Part shown: in pieces, positions 60,445-64,000 of the stretch
Layout of the letters: every line of letters starts with the position of its first letter
Numbering within the stretch: position 1 is the stretch's first letter
From: Anaerolineaceae bacterium
Lineage (GTDB): Bacteria; Chloroflexota; Anaerolineae; Aggregatilineales; Phototrophicaceae
Direction of reading: 5' to 3'
Length of the DNA stretch: 64,000 bases
NCBI GenBank assembly: GCA_007693385.1
Contig: REDR01000042.1
Location: 1-64,000 of the forward strand
Program-made: the position numbers and the translations under genes
The notes under the pieces: generated by a model
Seen by the model: the letters and a program-made list of their open reading frames with translations, nothing else
The model's database searches: none
Told to the model about the DNA's origin: nothing

Positions 60445-61983
60445 CTATTTTTGATCGCGCATGTGTGGATACAACAACACATCACGGATTGACGTTTGGC
60501 CGGTCAATAGCATCACCAGCCGGTCAACGCCCATGCCAAACCCGCCATTGGGCGGCATCCCGTAGCGCATCGCCCGCAGATAATCCTCGTCCATCGGCGC
60601 GGCCTCGTCATCGTCGGCGGCGTACAGTTGCGCCATGTCGATGAAGCGCGACTCTTGATCGCGGGGGTCGTTCAACTCGGTGAAGGCGTTGCCCAATTCC
60701 ATACCGGCGATGAACATCTCGAAGCGCTCCACATGAAAATCATCGTAATCGACGCGCTTGGCAAACGGCGAAATATCACGCGGGTAGTCGATCAAGAATG
60801 TCGGCTGGATCAAGTTCGGCTCGACAAAACGACTGAGCAAGATGTCGATCATCCGTCCCCATGTGGTGTCGGGCGGTAGCGGCTTCTCGCTGATCGCGTT
60901 GATCGCTTCCGCCAGCGCGGGCGCGTCGGGGTGCGCCATGTAGTCGATGCCGCTCGCCTCGCGGATCGCATCACGCAGGCGTACCCGCCGCCACGGTGGG
61001 GCGAGTTCGATGTCGTGCCCGTCGTAATGTACCCGCGTCGTACCGTTCACCTTCTGCGCCACATAAGCCACCATGCGCTCGGCAATGTCCATCACGTCGT
61101 TATAGTCGGCATACGCTTTGTAGAACTCGATTTGTGTGAATTCTGGATTGTGCTTGTAGCTGACGCCTTCGTTGCGGAAGTCGCGCCCGATTTCGTACAC
61201 CGCATCATAGCCGCCCACCAGCAACCGCTTGAGATATAGCTCGAAGCTGATCCGCAGATATAGCATCTGGTCAAGCTGGTTATGATGCGTGGTGAACGGT
61301 CTGGCCGCCGCGCCGCCGTAGATCGGTTGTAGGATCGGCGTCTCGACTTCCAGCATATCCTCCTCGTCATCCAGAAAAGCGCGGATGGCGTTAATCGTCC
61401 GGCTACGCTTGCGGAATACTTCGCGTACGCCATGATTCACCGCGAGATCGGCGTAGCGCTGGCGATAACGCGCCTCGATGTCGGTGAATTCACCATATTC
61501 AACCACCGTGCCATCATCCAGCGTTTTCTGCTTGATGACCGGTAGCGGACTCAGCGATTTACTCAGCAGGACGATCTCCTGCACCGCGACGCTGACTTCG
61601 CCGGTCTTGGTTCGCATCATGTGGCCGGTGGCCTGCACGAAGTCGTCCAGCTCGATCAACTTCTCTTTGATGATCTCATACGTCGCTTCGCCCACGTCGT
61701 TCACGCGGATGAAAAGCTGAACGCGCCCGCTATCGTCCTCAATGTGCATGAACGCCACGCGCCCGCGAATGTTCATCCGGCGGATGCGCCCGCACACCGT
61801 CACCGTGACCGGCGCGGCGTCTTCTCCGGCGGCATCGAACGCGGCGATAGCCTGTGCGGTGGTGTGCGTGCGCTGGACGCGGCGCGGGTATAGCTCTATG
61901 CCGCGTTCGGCCAGTTTCTCCGCTTTCTCCAGCCGATCTTTTTCAACGTTACTGCCCGGTTGCCAACTGTTCGGTTGCGACAT
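60445..61983 (-). CDS. lysS: Lysyl-tRNA synthetase (class II)
   Basis: 512-residue class II synthetase charging tRNA-Lys. The N-terminal OB-fold anticodon-binding domain (about residues 55-180) includes VCGRIRRMNIRGRVAFMHIED. The catalytic domain has IYGGAAARPFTTHHN, motif 2 GRDFRNEGVSYKHNPEFTQIE, and the C-terminal motif 3 GGFGMGVDRLVMLLTG. ATG start. It has its own transcript, since a terminator lies between it and the kinase gene upstream. Confidence 0.96.
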   Translation of the reverse strand: MSQPNSWQPGSNVEKDRLEKAEKLAERGIELYPRRVQRTHTTAQAIAAFDAAGEDAAPVTVTVCGRIRRMNIRGRVAFMHIEDDSGRVQLFIRVNDVGEATYEIIKEKLIELDDFVQATGHMMRTKTGEVSVAVQEIVLLSKSLSPLPVIKQKTLDDGTVVEYGEFTDIEARYRQRYADLAVNHGVREVFRKRSRTINAIRAFLDDEEDMLEVETPILQPIYGGAAARPFTTHHNQLDQMLYLRISFELYLKRLLVGGYDAVYEIGRDFRNEGVSYKHNPEFTQIEFYKAYADYNDVMDIAERMVAYVAQKVNGTTRVHYDGHDIELAPPWRRVRLRDAIREASGIDYMAHPDAPALAEAINAISEKPLPPDTTWGRMIDILLSRFVEPNLIQPTFLIDYPRDISPFAKRVDYDDFHVERFEMFIAGMELGNAFTELNDPRDQESRFIDMAQLYAADDDEAAPMDEDYLRAMRYGMPPNGGFGMGVDRLVMLLTGQTSIRDVLLYPHMRDQK

Positions 61984-62019
61984 CGTTTACACTTTCGTCA
62001 ATTCGCTCTCAAAACCGCC

Positions 62020-62051
62020 AAAAAATACGCCGCCCGCCTTGCACCGGCGGC
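62020..62051 (-). terminator. Intrinsic terminator after the histidine kinase
   Basis: On the minus strand GCCGCC (complement of 62046-62051) pairs with GGCGGC (complement of 62029-62034), followed by GTATTTTTT. It begins at the kinase stop codon and separates it from lysS. Confidence 0.75.
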
Positions 62052-62939
62052 TTAGGTCATGCCGCTAAAGACGATGGTGAACGTCGTGCCCGCGCCTAAT
62101 TCGCTCTCAACGCTGATTTGCCCGTCCAGACCTTCGATCAGGCCGTAGGCGATGGGAATGCCCAGCCCGCTACCCTTGTAGGCGCGGACGGCTTCATCAT
62201 CAGCGCGGAAGAACATCTCGCCCAGCCGGTTTAGCGTCGCTTCGCTCATGCCGATGCCGTTATCGCTCACCTGAATCACCACGTTATTCCCGTCGGCGTG
62301 GGCGCTGATCGTCACCTTGCCGGTATCTTCCGGTGAATAACGCAGGCCGTTTTCGATCAGCTTGACCAGCGCTTCGGCCAGCCACGCGCCGTCAATCTCC
62401 ATGATCGGCAAGCCCTGCGGGATGTCGAAGGCCAGTTCGCGCCCTAGCTCTTTGACGAGCGGCTGTGCGGATTTTTCCGCAAGTCCGGCGATGTTCTTGA
62501 ACATATCAATTTTTGGCTGGATGTTCAAGACGCCCGCCCGTATCTTGTTGATCGTGCTGACATCGGATAGCAGGCTCTCCATGCGGTGCGTATTGCTACG
62601 GATGACCTTCAGCAGTTGCTTTTGCATGTCGGTCAGTTCGCCGCCCATCGCCGGATTGTTCAGCAGGTCGCCATAGCCCTTGATTGACGCTAGCGGATTT
62701 TTCAGGTCATGCACCGCCACGCGCACGAACTCAACCATGTCTTCTACGATGTCGCCCGCGTCGCCGCCCGGACGGTTCTTTAGCGCCCGGATTTCTTCGT
62801 CGTGCGCTTCCTCCGCTTCTTCGACCAGCGCTTGAATCGCTTCGATCTGCGCGGGCAGGCGAATCGGGATGATGTTGCCGGTTTTGGCGTCGGCCAGCAG
62901 TTGCGCGATGGCGTCTTTCGCCGCTTGTAAATTGGACAT
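62052..62939 (-). CDS. Cytoplasmic sensor histidine kinase
   Basis: 295-residue soluble histidine kinase. N-terminal helical region (1-68) without a recognisable sensor domain, then the HisKA H-box VRVAVHDLKNPLASIKGYGD with the phospho-acceptor His77. The HATPase domain has N-box KLIENGLRYS, G1 VSDNGIGMS and G2 KGSGLGIPIAYGL. It autophosphorylates on His77 and would pass the phosphate to a response regulator not encoded in the window. No membrane segment is present. Neighbours are lysS downstream, after a terminator, and a PIG-L deacetylase 26 bases upstream. Confidence 0.92.
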   Translation of the reverse strand: MSNLQAAKDAIAQLLADAKTGNIIPIRLPAQIEAIQALVEEAEEAHDEEIRALKNRPGGDAGDIVEDMVEFVRVAVHDLKNPLASIKGYGDLLNNPAMGGELTDMQKQLLKVIRSNTHRMESLLSDVSTINKIRAGVLNIQPKIDMFKNIAGLAEKSAQPLVKELGRELAFDIPQGLPIMEIDGAWLAEALVKLIENGLRYSPEDTGKVTISAHADGNNVVIQVSDNGIGMSEATLNRLGEMFFRADDEAVRAYKGSGLGIPIAYGLIEGLDGQISVESELGAGTTFTIVFSGMT

Positions 62940-62965
62940 GCGTCTCTCTCTAATTCGTTAGAATA

Positions 62966-63715
62966 TCAATCATCGGTCGTGCCGGACACAACCCAATAGC
63001 GTTCGGCCAGTTGACCGCCGCCGACGACGGTCATATAGTCGCGCAGATCGCGCCGCATGTGGGCGATGTCGCGCCAGAACGTGCTGATCTGCGAAGCATA
63101 ACAGGCGATGGCGGCGCATTTGATCTCGAATTCGCGTTCCCCCACATAGCGCAGGCGCGGCGCGACATCGTGCGATGGGATGCTGACCGCGTGCTGATGC
63201 GCCGCGTAGGGATAATCCTCATAGAAGATCAATTTGCTGGCGGGCAGATGGCGCAACGCCCAATCACGGGTCAGGCAGTGGTCAACGTGCCCGCCGACGC
63301 CCGCCGGTACGTACACGCGCTCCGCGTCCGGCGGCGCGGTAGCCTTCAGTATTTCGCCCGCCGGATCGTCGGGATGCACCGCGCCGAACAGGTGCGCGTC
63401 GCCCGCCGTGTATAACGCCGCGCCGCCCGCCGTGCGGTAGATGGCGTCCGGTATATCCATGAAAATCACCTCCGCGCCGAGCAAGGCATTAGCGCGGGCT
63501 TCTTCGGCGCGGCGTATCGTGATTGGCTGTGCCCCCGCGCCCCAGCGCTGATGTAATTCGCGCACAAGCGGCGAATCCGGCAGAGGGTCGGGCGGATGAC
63601 CGGCCATCACATTGACCACGCGCACCGCTACGCCCGCCGCCTGCAATTGCGCGATGCCCGCGCCACAGCTCAGCGTGGTGTCGTCCATGTGGGGGGATAG
63701 GAAAATCTGCGACAT
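62966..63715 (-). CDS. PIG-L/LmbE-family deacetylase
   Basis: 249-residue zinc-dependent N-deacetylase of the PIG-L/LmbE superfamily, which removes acetyl groups from N-acetylglucosamine-containing lipids, mycothiol or bacillithiol precursors and similar compounds. Diagnostic zinc-site motifs are FLSPHMDDTTLSCG near residue 6 (PHxDD) and GVGGHVDHCLTRDWA near residue 140. The ATG directly follows the stop codon of the upstream kinase gene (TAA then ATG), so the three-gene unit is tightly coupled. Which substrate it acts on is not evident; no bshA/bshC or mycothiol genes are seen here. Confidence 0.9.
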   Translation of the reverse strand: MSQIFLSPHMDDTTLSCGAGIAQLQAAGVAVRVVNVMAGHPPDPLPDSPLVRELHQRWGAGAQPITIRRAEEARANALLGAEVIFMDIPDAIYRTAGGAALYTAGDAHLFGAVHPDDPAGEILKATAPPDAERVYVPAGVGGHVDHCLTRDWALRHLPASKLIFYEDYPYAAHQHAVSIPSHDVAPRLRYVGEREFEIKCAAIACYASQISTFWRDIAHMRRDLRDYMTVVGGGQLAERYWVVSGTTDD

Positions 63716-64000
63716 TTAACGCCTCTCGTCGTCCGCGTCCGGCGCGGCTTTGATCGGAATGCCGAACGTGAACGTACTGCCCGCGCCCGCTTCGCTGTGT
63801 ATCGTGATGTGATCGCCCATCTGCTCGACCAGACTGCGCGTGATCGCAAAACCGAGTCCACTGCCCGGCTGTGAGCGCGTGTATTCGTCGTCCGCCCGCC
63901 AGAACTTGGTGCCCAGCTTGGCGATCTGTTCCGGCGTCAGGCCGATGCCGGTATCGGCCACGCTGAAGCGGACGCGCCCGCCCTCCGCACGGATGTTCAA
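63716..64000 (-). CDS. Histidine kinase, C-terminal part (gene continues beyond window)
   Basis: Last 94 codons of a histidine kinase whose 5' end lies outside the window. The visible part is the ATPase domain after the N-box: ADTGIGLTPEQI (G1), LGTKFWRADDE, PGSGLGFAITRSLVEQM (G2) and a C-terminal GAGSTFTFGIP. It resembles the C-terminus of the other kinase at 62052 (ending GAGTTFTIVF). Its stop is immediately followed by the PIG-L start. Confidence 0.9.
   Translation of the reverse strand: MNIRAEGGRVRFSVADTGIGLTPEQIAKLGTKFWRADDEYTRSQPGSGLGFAITRSLVEQMGDHITIHSEAGAGSTFTFGIPIKAAPDADDERR

Overview
This window is one dense, mostly high-GC stretch of a bacterial chromosome with almost no mobile DNA. 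The gene content suggests a member of the Chloroflexota, probably Anaerolineae-like. It has RNase Y, a PgpH-YbeY-DgkA block, paired M16 peptidases, BY-kinase/Wzz-type polysaccharide genes, a DUF368 polyprenyl-phosphate transporter and FadN-type beta-oxidation, with no outer-membrane machinery. This placement is inferred from gene content and was not checked by phylogeny.

Layout. 1-150: tRNA-Val(CAC) with its terminator, on the minus strand. 251-5956: a NAGPA-type lipoprotein, a minus-strand operon of three glycosyltransferases with rnhB embedded in it, and a secreted beta-propeller protein. 6068-8926: lipoyl synthase, a primary-type sigma factor behind a long leader, and a small zinc-ribbon protein. 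8946-15517: an FAD oxidoreductase, then a plus-strand polysaccharide cluster (Wzz-like, BY-kinase-like ATPase, esterase, rmlA, HAD phosphatase, rmlB). 15530-19726: a GH13 enzyme, a cupin and an L,D-transpeptidase. 19727-20175: a gene-free gap holding a good candidate small RNA. 20176-30155: an S9 peptidase, a TIM-barrel membrane protein, two diacylglycerol/undecaprenol kinase paralogues, ybeY, pgpH, yqeY and mtaB. 30278-33974: a heterodimeric ABC exporter. 34203-37863: the fadN-fadA beta-oxidation operon. 37920-40471: an inactive/active M16 peptidase pair. 40609-43374: UDP-glucose 6-dehydrogenase interrupted at its catalytic cysteine by a 476-residue LAGLIDADG intein. 43586-50719: recX, rny, rmlD and several proteins of unknown function. 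50861-57386: a PopT-like transporter, a Wzz-like protein, two SDR enzymes, a low-GC two-gene cassette of unknown function, and recF. 57395-64000: serS, lysS, three histidine-kinase-type proteins and a PIG-L deacetylase.

Functional themes. Cell-envelope and exopolysaccharide synthesis dominates: glycosyltransferases, dTDP-rhamnose genes rmlA/B/D (no rmlC here), Ugd, two Wzz-like proteins, lipid-carrier kinases, PopT and an L,D-transpeptidase. The rest is housekeeping for translation, tRNA modification and RNA turnover (serS, lysS, mtaB, rny, ybeY, rnhB), DNA repair (recF, recX) and fatty-acid degradation.

Most notable items: (1) the Ugd intein at the active-site cysteine; (2) a promoter-plus-terminator small RNA candidate at 19994-20097; (3) a low-GC DUF6883/DUF4926-like gene pair between two related hairpins; (4) a histidine kinase without its phospho-acceptor histidine and a BY-kinase-like ATPase with a degenerate P-loop; (5) a 14-bp triplicated repeat whose copy number decides where a glycosyltransferase ends; (6) a promoter-and-terminator leader upstream of recX. 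All identifications come from reading motifs; no database search was run.
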